From Mesorhabditis belari (Eukaryota; Nematoda; Chromadorea; Rhabditida; Rhabditidae), in the NCBI GenBank assembly GCA_958450365.1, contig CAUEEP010000897.1, positions 706,001 through 770,000 of the forward strand: a stretch of 64,000 bases of DNA. The letters are read 5' to 3'. A program made the translations under genes and the position numbers. This document shows, in pieces, positions 1 through 11,290 of the stretch. Each line of letters starts with the position of its first letter. Within the stretch, counting starts at the first letter, position 1. The notes beneath the pieces are model-generated. The model was given only the letters and a program-made list of their open reading frames with translations. It searched no databases and was not told the origin of the DNA.

Positions 1-2470
1 ATCCAAATCTTCTCGTGACTTTTAAGACTTTCAAGAACATTGTTTTCGTCCAGGAGTTGTTCTTCCAAATCGTCCAAAACAAACAATTCAAATATTTCAT
101 AAATATCCTTTTCATGTAGATTTTTCTTGCTTTCTCTCCTCAATATTTCCCCAATCACATAACGAGCATCTTTGAATGTCTGAGTTTCTTCTTTTAATCT
201 TGAAACAATATTTGGTGCTTCTTTAAAGAATTTCTCTCTTTCAGCAGAATTTAGTGCTCCGAGTTTATCTAGCATTTTTCTGGTGATTTCAGTATCCGTC
301 GCGTCGAATCTCTTTCTATATTTCCTTTCCTCAGATTCAACCATAACGCCTTTTCTTCTATCATCAAATCCAATTGGTTTCATCAGTTTTGTTTGGTTTT
401 CATCTTCTGTGGGCATACAAGCGAGTGAAGAGATGAATTCATTTGTCTAGGTTATTATATTTGAGAAGTTTTACATTTCAAAAAAAGGAAACTTACTCAC
501 TAATTGGCTGGGAAGTATGCCACTTCGCAAATTCCCATTTACTCCTAGTTACTCATTTAAAGTAACCTCTAAAATAACTAAAATCTTTATGGTTAATGTA
601 GAATTCCTAGGACTACCATATCTCCGGACAAACATCTCCAAAATATGTGTTCTCTCTCTAAACGCCCACTCTCTGGCCTACAGCCGGCTATGCTTGATTC
701 AATTACCCAAGTATAACATGTATTTTTACAAACTAACTCGCTTTTCTGCAGTATTTTTCTCGTTGTTTGAACTACGAAGTTTCCCTTTACTCATATTTAC
801 CTATTTTACCATTAAAATAGATACCAAAGATAGCTATGGCAGAGAGTGGCCGTTTTGGCCGTTTTCACTCAAAGAACGCTGATTTTGGATACGTTTGTCC
901 GCGGGTTGGCGTAAAAATTATCACCCAGAAGTATTTTTTTAATGGTTTTAAACCTGAAATTTGCTGAAATTTTAAGGCTGACTATTTTAAAGTTTCCGCT
1001 GTATATTTTGAGAGAAAGAAGAACTTTCATGATGGAACACGGATTTACATGTCATGTCAACAAAAGTCAACTTCAATCCGGCCGTTCACAGCTATTCTAT
1101 CTCAAAAGATTCTTAAACTTTAATACTTGGTAGTCTTAAGAATTCTACAAAAAACAGGAAATCTTTAGTTATTATTATGGTAAAATAAGTGAAAGGAAAT
1201 ACTTTCCAACTCAATATCATAGTGCACGAGAAATTCAACTTCTTTTAGCAAAGCTTACTTTCTGCGTTTGAGCAAGGAAATCCAAAACTTCGGAAGCTGT
1301 TGGACGATGAATACGTTGAAAGTCAGTACATCTGATAATGAATTCTTACAATATAAAAAAAAATCTTGGATCCGAACCTCGATATGATCTTTTGAATTTT
1401 TGATTGACATTCGGGTGATTCGATTTCAGTAACACGTTTGAGGCCGATATCTAATACAAGCGCATCTCTGTTGAATGCCCCTTCTGGGCCATATTTCAAG
1501 AAGATTGTTCTAGAGATTCGTTTTTTTCCGTCGGATACGACCCTTCAATACTGAATTTTTAATTTGCGTTACCTATGCATATGTTGGTGGTTTGTTTCAT
1601 AAAATCTTTCAAATAAATACCTTCTTTCAATGATCTCCCACACGACCAAGCCAAGGCTGTAAACATCGTTTCGATGGGAATCCTGAAGTTTATTTTAAAT
1701 GATAAAGGTACATAATCAAACTCGAATATCTGGATCCTTGATTTGGTCATAAACATCCCGTATATGATTCTCAATCAACTCGGGTGGACTCATATATCGT
1801 TGTGTTCCAGCGAATGTTCCCGTAACAGTTCCATCTCCCACTACTTTTACCACTCCGAAGTCACCAATCTTCAGTTGGTATTCATTGGTCACAAAAATGC
1901 TATAAATGGATTGAACTTCGACTTTTGTATTACTTGGCCTTACTTGTCTGGTTTGATATCTCGATGTACCAATTTGTGTTTCTGATACATGTGATCAATG
2001 GCATCAAGTAATTGGATCCCCCAGGTGAGAACAGTGTGCATTGAATATGTAATTGTTTGATCAAGGATCACTAAACTCTAAGCCATAACAATACCAGTCC
2101 AATTCCAACCTTCCTTGAGTGGTCCCTTCTGACAATATTCCATTACAATACCCACTGTTTTCCCTTCTTCTTTATATCGATACAATCGGACCACATTTAC
2201 ATGATAGATCTTCTTCAAAGCTTCACATTCATTTTTGAAGATCTCCAATTGTGCTTCATTGCCACAAAACATATATTTGATCAGAGCTGGGCTAAACAAA
2301 GAAGCTTATGGGACAATGCAACCTCTACAAAACCAGATTTTGAACATAGCGGTGGATAGATCAAAAATAACCAACGGTTCGTGTCCAATCAATTCATACA
2401 CTTGTCCCATTGCTCCACTCCCAATATAACGTTCAACAAATGTTGTTGTCGTTTCTCTGGATGTTGTCAT
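1..2470 (-). CDS. Copy A: PEK-like kinase fused to KX domain, 3' end outside window
   Basis: Exons read 5' to 3' on the minus strand: 2470-2376, 2291-2110, 2070-1944, 1899-1722, 1682-1621, 1509-1378, 1331-1259 and 446 to the left edge. The first seven give a kinase of about 283 residues: glycine loop GSGAMG, an ALIK motif with the ATP lysine, HRDIKPDN, KIGDFGVV, activation segment ending YMSPPE, then HRNDVYSLGLVVWE. KIGDFG followed by YMSPxE and DVYSLGL is the pattern of eIF2alpha kinases (PEK/GCN2/PKR). The last exon opens the KX domain (MPTEDENQ, FDDRRKG) and has no stop before the edge. All visible exons are open, so A may be functional. The activation segment after YMSPPE reads LIENHIRDVYDQIK, unlike B, C and D and like the second exon-4 copy in F. 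Exon borders are inferred from alignment to the other copies. Confidence 0.75.
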
Positions 2471-2900
2471 TTCTCACAGATCAAGCTTTGACCTAAAGCA
2501 CTAATAATATAAAATATACCAGAAGAGATGAAATGAAAATTGGAAAAGCAGCTGGAAGGTGAGGGGAAAAATCTTGCAAGAAAAGGATCTCTTATCTCTT
2601 TCTTCTCTCCACTCTATTCCCATATCGATTGGTTCTGGGTTTTGGGGAAAGGAGAGGGATGTGATAACAATAAACTGAATCTCATTAGTTCGTTCAATGA
2701 AAGTAAAAAGCCTAACATTTGCCTAGCAGTTGTCAACAGGCTTTGGCATTTGCTTTTGCAAGAAAAGCATGTCTTATCTCTTTCTTCTCTCCACTCTATT
2801 CCCATAGTGATTGATTCTGGGTTTTGGGAAAAGGAGAGGGATATGATAGCAGAAAACTGAATTTTATCAGTTCAATAAATACTTTTATTTTTCTTAAATT
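2471..2900 (-). promoter_or_regulatory. Upstream block U of copy A
   Basis: Sequence directly 5' of the A start codon that recurs before B, C and D. It includes the run TTTGGGAAAAGGAGAGGGAT and a CCACTCTATTCCCAT element. In A part of it is present twice (about 2575-2680 and 2755-2855), an internal tandem duplication. Its conservation in front of every kinase start suggests a promoter or 5' UTR carried along with each gene duplication. No TATA box can be assigned with confidence. Confidence 0.45.
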
Positions 2901-3252
2901 TGCCTTCAGTCCCAGAAGGCTTTAAGAATTGTTCTAAAGAATTTAAGAAATGTGCTGAAGAATTGTGCTAACAATAAACCTAACCTAGCCAACTGCACAA
3001 AATTTGATTCTATAGACGAACAAGAAAAAGTTTAAGAACATTAAAGTTTTTATGAAGAGTCACAAAATGTAATTTTGTGCATTGGGTTCACTGACTCAAC
3101 AACTGTATTTGATTTTGCGTCGAAGTACTGTAGTTTGTGGTTTAAAAAGGGGGAAATATGGTTGAAATTTCATTGTGGTTTAATTGTAGCAGGTTTTTCG
3201 TGATTAGTGAAGTTAGTGACCCACCCATCCCACCCGGGTTTGTTCTTTTCAG

Positions 3253-3389
3253 TTAGTCGGCTGGTCGAGGAATGGAAGCCCGTGCTCAACGCTTTCCCTG
3301 AAGCTCTTCGTCACTTTCAACTGGAGCAAACGATTGCCGACATCTCAGAAAGCGAACTGGTCGACTTCACGATCAAGGTCCACAGCTGA
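3253..3389 (+). pseudogene. Orphan protein-coding exon of an unrecognised gene
   Basis: A GC-richer stretch than its surroundings sits directly after a textbook acceptor (TTCTTTTCAG). It reads openly in phase 1 as SRLVEEWKPVLNAFPEAL and continues with ISESELVDF to a TGA at 3387-3389. A weak donor (AAGGTCCAC) at 3378 is the alternative end. No neighbouring exon joins to it, so it is probably a terminal-exon fragment of a host gene moved here by duplication. I do not recognise the family. Confidence 0.4.
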
Positions 3390-3419
3390 GGTTGCAAGAA
3401 GAACATTTCACGGAACGAT

Positions 3420-3560
3420 TCGACAATTTCTCTATACAGTTAAGAGTTGTGCCTAGACTAAACAGCCAATCCTTGAAGGTTCAGCGCTGAACTGAGCTCT
3501 TTGAAACACTACCTGTATTCACTCTTATCATTTGGCAAAGTCTTTAAGTTCAGTTTTTAA
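3420..3560 (+). repeat. Dispersed repeat R1, copy 1
   Basis: Shares a core (GTGCCTAGACTAAACA, then AATCCTTGAAG and GAGCTCT) with about 6300-6470 on the opposite strand and 25650-25880 on the same strand. It holds no conserved reading frame and is likely transposon-derived or a duplicated spacer. Confidence 0.5.
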
Positions 3561-3649
3561 GTCGAAGGTTTTTCTCCTCGACTTCTTTCCCGAATCACAA
3601 CCATTCGTGTCGATTGGAATTCCCAATGTGATCCTCTAAAAAAGATAGA

Positions 3650-4150
3650 ATTGGTAGACCTTGACTTTTTAAAAACTAAATCGGTACAACGATGTTAAGA
3701 ATTTGCAAGCTCGGCGCAATTAGTTGGATTTTCGGGGGAAAATGGCATTCTGAAATAAAAAACGGAAAAATTTGGAAAAACCAAGTAAATCTACTGTTTG
3801 TGCTGAAGAAAAATAAAGCTTTGGATAAGGATTAGGCAAGTTTTCCTTTGAGGAGAAAGAGATTGGCTCTCTGAGACTGATTTTCAGCCCTTATTTTGTG
3901 AGTTTTCTCCAACCGTCTACCTTGGAGTGGTGCGTAAGCCTCTGGCGCATCTTCTCCCTCGGCATTTGGTTCAGTTGCTTAACCCTAGGCCTTTCTTGCC
4001 GCTGTCATTCTGCGCCTCAATAAAATACCCAAAATTCACTTCAAAAACTCCAAATTTTGTTCAACTATTTATGTCATTTGACAGTTTGATCCAATTGCCG
4101 AATTTACCCAACGAGTTCAATCCGGATCCACATGTGAGAAGTTTTCAGGT
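3650..4150 (+). repeat. Inverted duplicate of 19680-20130
   Basis: This block runs from the AGACCTTGACTTTTT region through TTGGGGAAAATGGCATTC-like sequence to the TTTACCCAACGAGTTCAATCC region. It is found in inverted orientation at about 19680-20130. The two copies have diverged by indels, and no reading frame survives in both. Confidence 0.5.
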
Positions 4151-4259
4151 GATGATTTTCACGCCGACCTGCGGACAAACATCTTCTGAAACATTACAAA
4201 AACATTACATAAGGAAGAAAGCCTTCTGTTTCCTACTTATCTTCTAGCAAAAGCCTCCG

Positions 4260-4570
4260 AGAAATCTTTTAATCTTTTAGAATAAGTTTGAAAATGTGTA
4301 TGAAAATTACAAAAGTTTCATTCCAATTTGCCTTTTGGTGAAAATCTGATTTCTCATATTTGTGTGTGTTGATCTGTAAATTGCATTTATTACTGAGAGG
4401 GGGCACCAAGAACGTTTTATGGTGAGTTTTGGGAACATTTCAATGTTCTATTTGAATAAATCCTTGATTAATTCGAAGAAAAAGAAAAAAAAACAAGAGA
4501 GACAACAAGAAAACAAGACAGATAGAGTTCAAAAACTAGCAGAATAAAAACTCCGGAAATTGGGAAGTCG
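4260..4570 (-). repeat. Trailer block T on the minus strand
   Basis: This trailer recurs downstream of KX 3' ends: a stretch after the KX stop, an AATAAA-type signal, then sequence around GCAATTTTCAGATCAACACACACAAAT and a TTTTCACCAAAAGG motif. Other copies lie at 10640-11060, 16090-16380, 30600-30900, 38300-38740, 39890-40090 and 44560-45020. It is probably the 3' UTR and flank carried with each KX gene duplication. Confidence 0.5.
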
Positions 4571-4579
4571 GGAAGACTA

Positions 4580-5260
4580 GGTGGAAGTGACAGAGCAACC
4601 AGCATTTTTTCTTTGTCTTTCTTTTCCGTAACCTATTTATCTTCAAATACTGAATTTAGCCTCCTGTTGGTCAGTGAATAGGAAGCCGAATTCGGCCACA
4701 TTCACAAACACAAGCCATTCTGTTTTTGGACTCCCTTGAAAATCAATCTAGCGGATGTAATCAATCAATCCTTTACCCTTGATCAAAGCATAGACCCTCT
4801 CGTTGAGCTTTGACTCTTGAAAGTATTCTCTTAATACTCGAACATCAATATGATGAAATTTCTTCTTGAAATCCAATCCAGGAATACTTTCCCCATTTTC
4901 ATAATTATTTGGATGATCCAAGAGAATCAAAAATGGAATATCTAAGAGATTTTGACAGCAAAGAAATAGAAGTGGGGGTTTCATGAAACAAAAAGTTAGA
5001 ACTGTATTAGATCTTATACAATTCATGTAACTTTCAAGAACGCGAACCTCATTTTCCCCATTTTCCTCATTTTATTCGGGTCATGAAGAGAAGTAAAAAT
5101 GGAATATTAAAGAGATTTTGACAGCAAAGAAACAGAAATGGGTGTCTCATGAAAGGGAAAGTCAGACCTTCTTTCAATCCTATACAATCCATGTAGCTAT
5201 CTAGAACCAAAGCCTCATTTGGCCTGATTTCACCACATACTGGAATGTGCTATTCTTTCA
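4580..5260 (-). pseudogene. KX-domain 3' fragment, tandemly repeated and broken
   Basis: The minus strand from about 5030 to 4690 reads the KX C-terminal part (LLFLCCQNLLDIPFLILLD, then GESIPGLDF, NERVYALIK and DYIR). A TAG at about 4750 replaces the leucine codon of the RLID motif. A second, overlapping copy of the same segment lies at about 5260-5050 (PVCGEI-like and ESYMDCIR-like stretches). The kinase and the N-terminal half of KX are missing. It lies between the divergent genes A and B and looks like debris from a lost copy. Confidence 0.7.
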
Positions 5261-5289
5261 GGTCAGGTTTAAAAGATGTTGACTCAGTT

Positions 5290-6000
5290 TCTGACTGATC
5301 CGGATCTGCATCTGGTCCTAGGGCTCGGTTGAAAATCCGGGCAGCGATTTGTCAATACTGTTACATAAAACTACATTAAACGTTACAGAAGGATCTCTGT
5401 TGTTTCCCAGAGGTATTCCGTAGCAGTAAAATTTGGGGGAAACATGCGGGTGAAAAGAGAAATTGAGGGGATCGACATGGAACTTGTCTTGACCTTGAGA
5501 ATACCTTAAAATTTTAAAATCGGGTAACTAAACCGTTTAGCCACCGAACCCATGTACTTTGTGCTCAACCCATGTAAACGCACGCCTTCTCGGGAACTGG
5601 TTTCTTTGTTTTCCCGTTTTTCCCATAGAAACAAATCTCTTCTCCAAGAAAAAATGAAGAATTCAGTGGGATGTGTTTAGAGATTTTGAGTATAAAGTAC
5701 ACATGATCAAGAATGCTCCAAAATAAACCAAAAAAGCTAGGATTTACATTCAACTAAGGATGAGAAACGAAAAAAAAGCTGGGGTGAGTGAAAATGATAA
5801 AAATGAGATCGTCAACCGAGTGTGTTCATGTAGGCGTGGCCCGACACTCACTGAAAGGCCTCGATTTAGAAGAGAAATTGGGAAGAAGATTGAGGGGAGT
5901 GGGAAGAAGGTCGAAAGAATGGGAATCGAGAAAAGAGTATCATAGAAAAGATAAAGACGCATTTTTGCAATGCATCTAAAATTTCCAAAAAAGAAATTGG
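5290..6000 (+). repeat. Inverted duplicate of 18610-19260
   Basis: About 600 bp recurs in inverted orientation at 18610-19260, including AAATGAAGAATTCAGTGGGATG, AAGTACACATGATCAAGAA and GAGAAATTGGGAAGAAG stretches. Short ORFs on both strands are not kept intact in the second copy, so they are unlikely to be genes. The left end (5290-5400) also matches 28450-28600. Confidence 0.55.
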
Positions 6001-6046
6001 ATCTGACACGCTTTTCAGCGCCCGATAGGTAGCACACTGTTCCACA

Positions 6047-6257
6047 TACCGTATTCTCTCTGATAGTGGTGCACCCCAGCGAGCCGAGTTGGTGAATATT
6101 TTACGATTTCCAAACTTTTGCAGAAGCTCAACACTCAAATCCCCCACTAGATCTCATGGTCAGCTACATTCTCCGCCCCCACATCGATAGGTTCTGATAA
6201 GCGCCTTTTGAGCTCTCAAGCAATTTAGGCAACGCTCAGGGTGCACTACTATTGTAC
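6047..6257. mobile_element. MITE-1 family member, right terminus damaged
   Basis: Begins TACCGTATTCTCTCTGATAG and ends GTGCACTACTATTGTACTG, so the right terminal repeat is degraded. The interior shares CACATCGATAGGTTCTGATAAG and a GATCTCATGGTCAGCTACAT region with the copies at 41996, 55564 and 61570. There is no coding capacity. It is a non-autonomous DNA transposon of about 210 bp. Confidence 0.75.
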
Positions 6258-6299
6258 TGAATTGTTGTATTGTATTGTTGTATTTTTTTATTGTACTGA

Positions 6300-6470
6300 A
6301 AGGACAAAAGGTCTCACACATGGCAGCTTCAGAGCTGAATCTTCGAGGATTAGCTGTTTAGTCTAGGCACAACCATTAGCTGTATAGAAAAATTGCTTCT
6401 GAAAAGATAAAATTTAAATGTTTCGATTATATGACCCGCCAGATAAAGACATCAACAGGGTGGCTAATAA
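6300..6470 (-). repeat. Dispersed repeat R1, copy 2
   Basis: Reverse-complement match to 3420-3560 and 25650-25880 through the TTAGTCTAGGCACAA core and the flanking AGCTGAATCTTCGAGGATT stretch. Confidence 0.5.
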
Positions 6471-7330
6471 GTAATGACACATGCCTGGGCGTGTGTTACT
6501 TCTCGAGGTAAGTTACAAATCTCATGAGCAACCTGCGAAAAAGTTGCTAAGACGAATAACTGTGGAAATTTAATTTCAGTTCTTTGTGCTTTTCAAAAAG
6601 GCACTCTGCCCGAGGTCAATTCTAGGCTTCTCATAAACGTGGAATTTTTGTTTTTTCAGTTTACTTTTTAAATTTTGCTCCAAAATGTTGTCCTAAATGT
6701 TTTCTTTCTGAAATTATTTGGAATTTGGCTCGAAGTAACGCTTTTAAAAAACTGTAATGTTCATTCTGGCTCTCATTTTTCTTTTCTTAAAAAAAGCAAA
6801 GAACAGGTGTCCAAAAGCCAACCAAACATGATCAAACATGACTAAGAGAGACATTTTAGGCCTGTATGTTTTTAGCCGTCTATCTATCAGTTTGAATCAA
6901 ACCATAGTATAGTTAGGATAAGCTAAGTTCAAAAATTTAACCCTGACGCTCATTTTAAACATTCAAAACGGGCCTGGAGCACGGTCTCCCGTTTCTCAGC
7001 CAGCAGCATAACCAAAAAAATATATAATAAAGCTGTAAATCAACATCTCAATGACTCTACTAACGTAATAACCTGCTGCAATTAAATCAGAATGAATTTT
7101 CAACCTAATTTCCCCCCCCTTTTAAACCACAAACTACAGTACTTCGACGTTGTTCGACGTCAAAGACAGTGGTTGAGTCAGGAAAACAAATGAAAAAAAT
7201 ATATTTTGTGACTCTCTGAAAAAAGTTTAACTCCGTGAAACTTTTTTCTTCTTTGTCTACAGAATTATATTTTGTGCGGTTGGCTGGGTAAGATTTATTG
7301 CTACCAGAATTTTCAAATTTTTTTAAGAAA
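6470..7330. other. Gene-free spacer
   Basis: I see no gene here. The stretch is AT-rich. A segment around 6540-6780 recurs at about 34540-34800 (GGAAATTT then CAGTTCTTGTGCTTTTCAAAAA), so it is part of the sequence duplicated along with the kinase upstream regions. Confidence 0.4.
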
Positions 7331-7598
7331 TTCTTGGACTAAAGTCAAATTTAAGAAAAATCAAAATCTTGAATGAAACAATAGGATTCAGTTTATTGTT
7401 ATCATATCCCTCTCCTTTTCCCAAAACCCAAAATCAATCAATATGGGAATAGAGTGGAGAGAAGAAAAAATAGGGCATCCCTTTATTGCAAAGGTTTTTG
7501 CTCTCCTCTTCCAGCTGCTTTCTTTTTTTCTTTTCATTTACTTTTTCATATCGACTTTCATTCAGTAGATGTTTAGGTTAAAGCCTTATCTGTGAGAA
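7330..7598 (+). promoter_or_regulatory. Upstream block U of copy B
   Basis: Same block as upstream of A, C and D: ATTCAGTTTATTGTTATCATA, CTTTTCCCAAAACCC, then a TTTAGGTTAAAGCCTTATCTG stretch ending a few bases before ATG. The TTTAG just upstream of GTTAAAGCC would also suit a trans-splice acceptor, which is common in nematodes. That reading is an inference. Confidence 0.45.
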
Positions 7599-10535
7599 AT
7601 GACAACATCTGATCAATTGGAATTGGGAGAGTGTATTGGGCAAGGAGCATATGGAGAAGTGTATGAATTGATTCGACACGAACCGTTGGTTATTTTGGAT
7701 CTATTCACTGCTATTTTCAACATTAAGTGTTTTATAGAGGTTGCATTGTACCATAAGATTCTTTGTTTAGCCCAGCTGTGATCAAATATATGCTTTGTGG
7801 AAATGCTCAAGGACTGAAGATCTTCAAAAATGAATGTGAAGCTTTGAAGAAGATTTATCATGAAAATATTGTCCGATTGTATCGATATACAGAAGAAGGG
7901 AAAAGAGTGGGAATTGTAATGGAATATTGTCAGAAGGGACCACTCAAGGGAGGTTGGGATTGAATTGGTATTATTTCATCTTAGAGTTTAGTGATCTTTG
8001 ATCCAACAATCACATATTCAATGAACACTGTTCTCACCTGGGGAATCCAATTATTTGATGCCGTTGATCACATGTATCTGAAACACAAATTGGTACATCG
8101 AGATATCAAACCAGACAAGTAATATTCAGTGGTATAAATGTCGAATTTCAATTCATTTATAGCATTTTTGTCACCAATGAATACCAGCTGAAGATTGGTG
8201 ACTTCGGACTGGTAAAAGTTGTGGGAGATGGAACTGTTACGGGGACGTTTATTGGAACACAACGATATATGAGTCCACCTGAAAGGAAAGAGGATGGGGT
8301 ACAACGGGATGTTTATGAACAAATAAAGGAGGCTGATGCATCGGTTTGTTTTAACTTCTTTTCTACCCCATGATAACATATATTCATTCCAGGATTCCCA
8401 TCGAAATGACGTCTACAGTCTCGGACTTGTTATGTGGGAAATCATCGAAAGAAGGTATTCATGTTTAAATAGTGAGCTGCTTGGAGATAATAATAAGATT
8501 TCAAAACAACATACTTATTGTTTCAGAACCATTTTTACAAACTATGAGGTATCTGGAGTGTTTGATCGTGATCAATTATTGCTTGATATTGCACTCAAAC
8601 GTGTTACTGAAATCCAATCAGCTGTCTGAAAATGTCACTCAGAAATTCGAAAAATTATATTGAGGTTTGGATTTAAGATTTTCTTTTATATTCAAGAATC
8701 CAACGATCAGATGTACTAATTTTCAACGTATTCATCGTCCACCAGCTTCTGAAGTTGTGGATTTCCTTAGAACATATAAAGTAAGCTTTTCTCGAAGAAG
8801 TTGCTTTGCTGGTTTGCTATGATAGTGGGTTGCAAAATATGAAATCTCGCAGATTGAAGTTGACTTAAGTTCACAAGGTATGTAAATCCGTGTTCCGTCA
8901 CTAAAGTTCTTCTTTCTTTCAATAAATTGCGACGGCACACAGCGATAGATCGGTGGCGATGAAAATATCCGAAAATATGAAAATAAAAATAAATTTGCGA
9001 AGTTTCATACTTCCGAACCGAATAGTTTAATAAGTTTCGTTTTTGTTGAAATTCAAAACTCCTCAAATTTAATAACCTAGGCAAATCCATTCATCTCTTC
9101 ACTCCCTTTTATGCCCACAGAAGATGAAAACCAAAAAGAACTGATGAAACCAATTGGATTTGATGATAGAACAGAATGGGTTATGGTTGAATGTGAGGAA
9201 AGAAAATATAAAAAGAGATTCAAGGAGGATAGATGGGGTAGGAGAATGCGGGATAAACTCCGAACATTAAATTCTGCTAAAAGAGAGCAATTCTACAAAG
9301 AAGCACCAAATATTGTTTCAAGATTAAAAGAAGAAACTCAGACATTCAAAGATGCTCGTTATGTGATTGGGGAAATATTGGAGATAGAAGTAAAGATGGA
9401 GAATCTACGTCAAAAGAATATTTCTGAATTATTTGAATTGTTTGTTTTGGAAGATTTTCGAAGACAGCTCTGGAGAGAAAACGACGCTTTTGAAGTTCTT
9501 AAAAGTCACGAGGAGATTTGGATGTCAAGTTTTGAAAATTGGCGGCGATGTGAGTATTGGATGAACAGTTTGAAAGAAAGAAAAAGAGAGAAATACACAA
9601 CAAGTTTCTATTTTCGATGTTTTATTTCTCAATTGACTGGTGAGAGATGGATTCATTTATATTTGGATGGGTTTGTAAATGAAGACTTAAGATTATGGAA
9701 ACGAATACCAGGACAATGGGTAGACAATCCAAGAGCCGAAATCCGGAGCTATGAAATTGAACACGAAGACAAAAAACATGAAATGTTTCATTTCTCCCAT
9801 TACAAACAAATCACTCCTGGACGAATAATTAAGGCATTCAAAAAACAACAAAAAGGAATGGAAACGATCATAAAAGTACACTTAAAATATCTGATTCCAA
9901 TAGAGGATTCGGAGAAAAATAATGTTCCATTTAATATTGAATCAATTCTGGATGACTCTTCTGAAGATAAGAGATTTTATGGGCCCCATCCCTTCCCCCA
10001 CTACCTATTCCAATTAAGAAATCCTCCTCGTCCAATTTGTCAAAAGAATCATTCAAAGAAATGTCAAATGGATGAGTTTAAAAAAATGGGAAAATGGGCA
10101 GATTTACCCCAGGAATTGCACATTCCAGTATGTGGTGAAATCACGGAAAATGAGATTTCGGTTTTGGAAAGCTACATAGATTGTATAAGATCTGATAGAG
10201 ATGTCACCTTTGTTCTTATGGAACGTCCATTTCTATTTCTTTGCTGTCAAAATCTCTTAGATATTCCATTTTTGATTCTCTTGGATCATCCAAATAATTA
10301 TGAAAATGGGGAAAGTATTCCTGGATTGGATCTCAAGGAGAAACTTCATCATATTGAGGCTGGGGTATTAAGAGAATACTTTGAAGGGTCAAAGCACAAA
10401 GAGAGGGTCTATGCTTTGATCAAGGATGATGGATGGATCTACATCCGCTTGATTGATATTCAAGGGAATCCAAAAACAAAATGGCTTGAGTTTGAGAGTG
10501 TGGCCGAATTCGGCTTCCTATGGCCAATTCGATAA
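7599..10535 (+). CDS. Copy B: PEK-like kinase plus KX domain, kinase interrupted by a stop
   Basis: Exons: 7599-7684, 7771-7952, 7992-8118, 8163-8343, 8393-8454, 8527-8664, 8711-8780, 9081-10535. Kinase motifs present: GQGAYGEVYE, AVIKYM, HRDIKPDN, KIGDFGLVKVV, YMSPPE, DVYSLGLVMWE. In exon 6 a 6-nt insertion brings an in-frame TGA (8627-8629) into the kinase C-lobe, where the other copies read ESPECQSEI. The KX exon is open for 484 codons and carries an ATG at 9111, so a separate KX protein of 474 residues could still be made. KX hallmarks: FYFRCFISQLTGE, PGQWVDN, PICQKNHS, FLFLCCQNLLDIPF, LDHPNNYENGESIPG, RVYALIK. B's KX stops earlier than D's (TAA at 10533) because the frame is shifted after FGFL. 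Probably a recent pseudogene or a KX-only gene. Confidence 0.75.
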
Positions 10536-10639
10536 CCAACAAGAGGTTAGAATCAGTAGTTGAATATAAAGAAGTCATTAAAATAGAGAGAAAAATGCTT
10601 GTTACTTTGTATTCTAGCCCTAGTCTTCCTGACTTCACA

Positions 10640-11060
10640 ACTTGTAGACTTTTTATTTTACTAGTGAAATTTTTGAACTCTATGTATCTTTAGGCTATTT
10701 GATTTCTTTCATTTTTTTGCAAATCAATAAAATTTTTATCCAAATGGATGGTTCTTCATTCTTGAAATGTTCACAAAACCCAGCATAAAAGGTACTTTCT
10801 GCCCCTTCTCAGTAATAAATGCAATTTTCAGATCAACACACACAAATAAGAGAAGGTTTTTAAACCAGATTTTCACCAAAAGGGGAATTAGAATGGAACT
10901 TTTATAATCTTCATAAACAGTTTCAAACTTATTCTAAAAGATGAAACATGGTCAATGTACTCAAACCTAGTTATTAGTTAGTTTTAGTTTTGCCACTATT
11001 TTCCCTCACTTTTAAACGGATTTCTGTTTCTTTTTCGTTCTGCAGATATTCATTTAAATC
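10640..11060 (+). repeat. Trailer block T after copy B
   Basis: Contains a likely polyadenylation signal (AATAAAA near 10728) about 190 bases after the KX stop. The duplicated trailer follows, including CACACACAAATAAGAG and TTTTCACCAAAAGGGGAAT. Same block as after D and after the 44413 fragment. Confidence 0.55.
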
Positions 11061-11099
11061 CATAGTCAAATAAATTTATAATTCTCATTGATATGTTAT

Positions 11100-11290
11100 T
11101 ACTAAACGACATTGAAGGATATTGAAGAGGGAGTTGACGGGACAAGACACTCACGATCCTCGTGACCTTGATCGGAGAGGCCGGAGGAAAGCTTCGAAAC
11201 GATTACCTGCAAACGAGAATCGTTGATGGCAAAATGGTGGCGTTTTGGCAATTTTGTATACCCCATTCGCTTCTGAAAGGTGACCAATTC
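11100..11290 (-). repeat. Dispersed block S, partial copy
   Basis: Reverse complement of the block seen at 20480-20710 and 29580-29810 (CGAGGATC then GTCCCGTCAACTCC then TCAATGTCC), also at 38745-38975 on the minus strand and in part at 13560-13740. No shared intact reading frame. Found repeatedly next to block T. Confidence 0.5.

Noticed and set aside
517..882. Open frame of 121 codons on the plus strand
   Set aside because: Lies in intron 7 of copy A, antisense, and overlaps sequence conserved among intron 7 copies only as DNA; the frame is not kept in the other copies.
942..1133. Open frame reading RERRTFMMEHGFTCHVN, with similar frames at 21240 and on the minus strand at 9090-8767
   Set aside because: It is a repeat inside intron 7 that appears in either orientation relative to the gene; length and ends differ, so a non-coding repeat is more likely than a gene.
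2540..2860. Open frames on both strands upstream of copy A
   Set aside because: They fall in block U, recur upstream of other kinase copies without frame conservation, and are explained as 5' flank.
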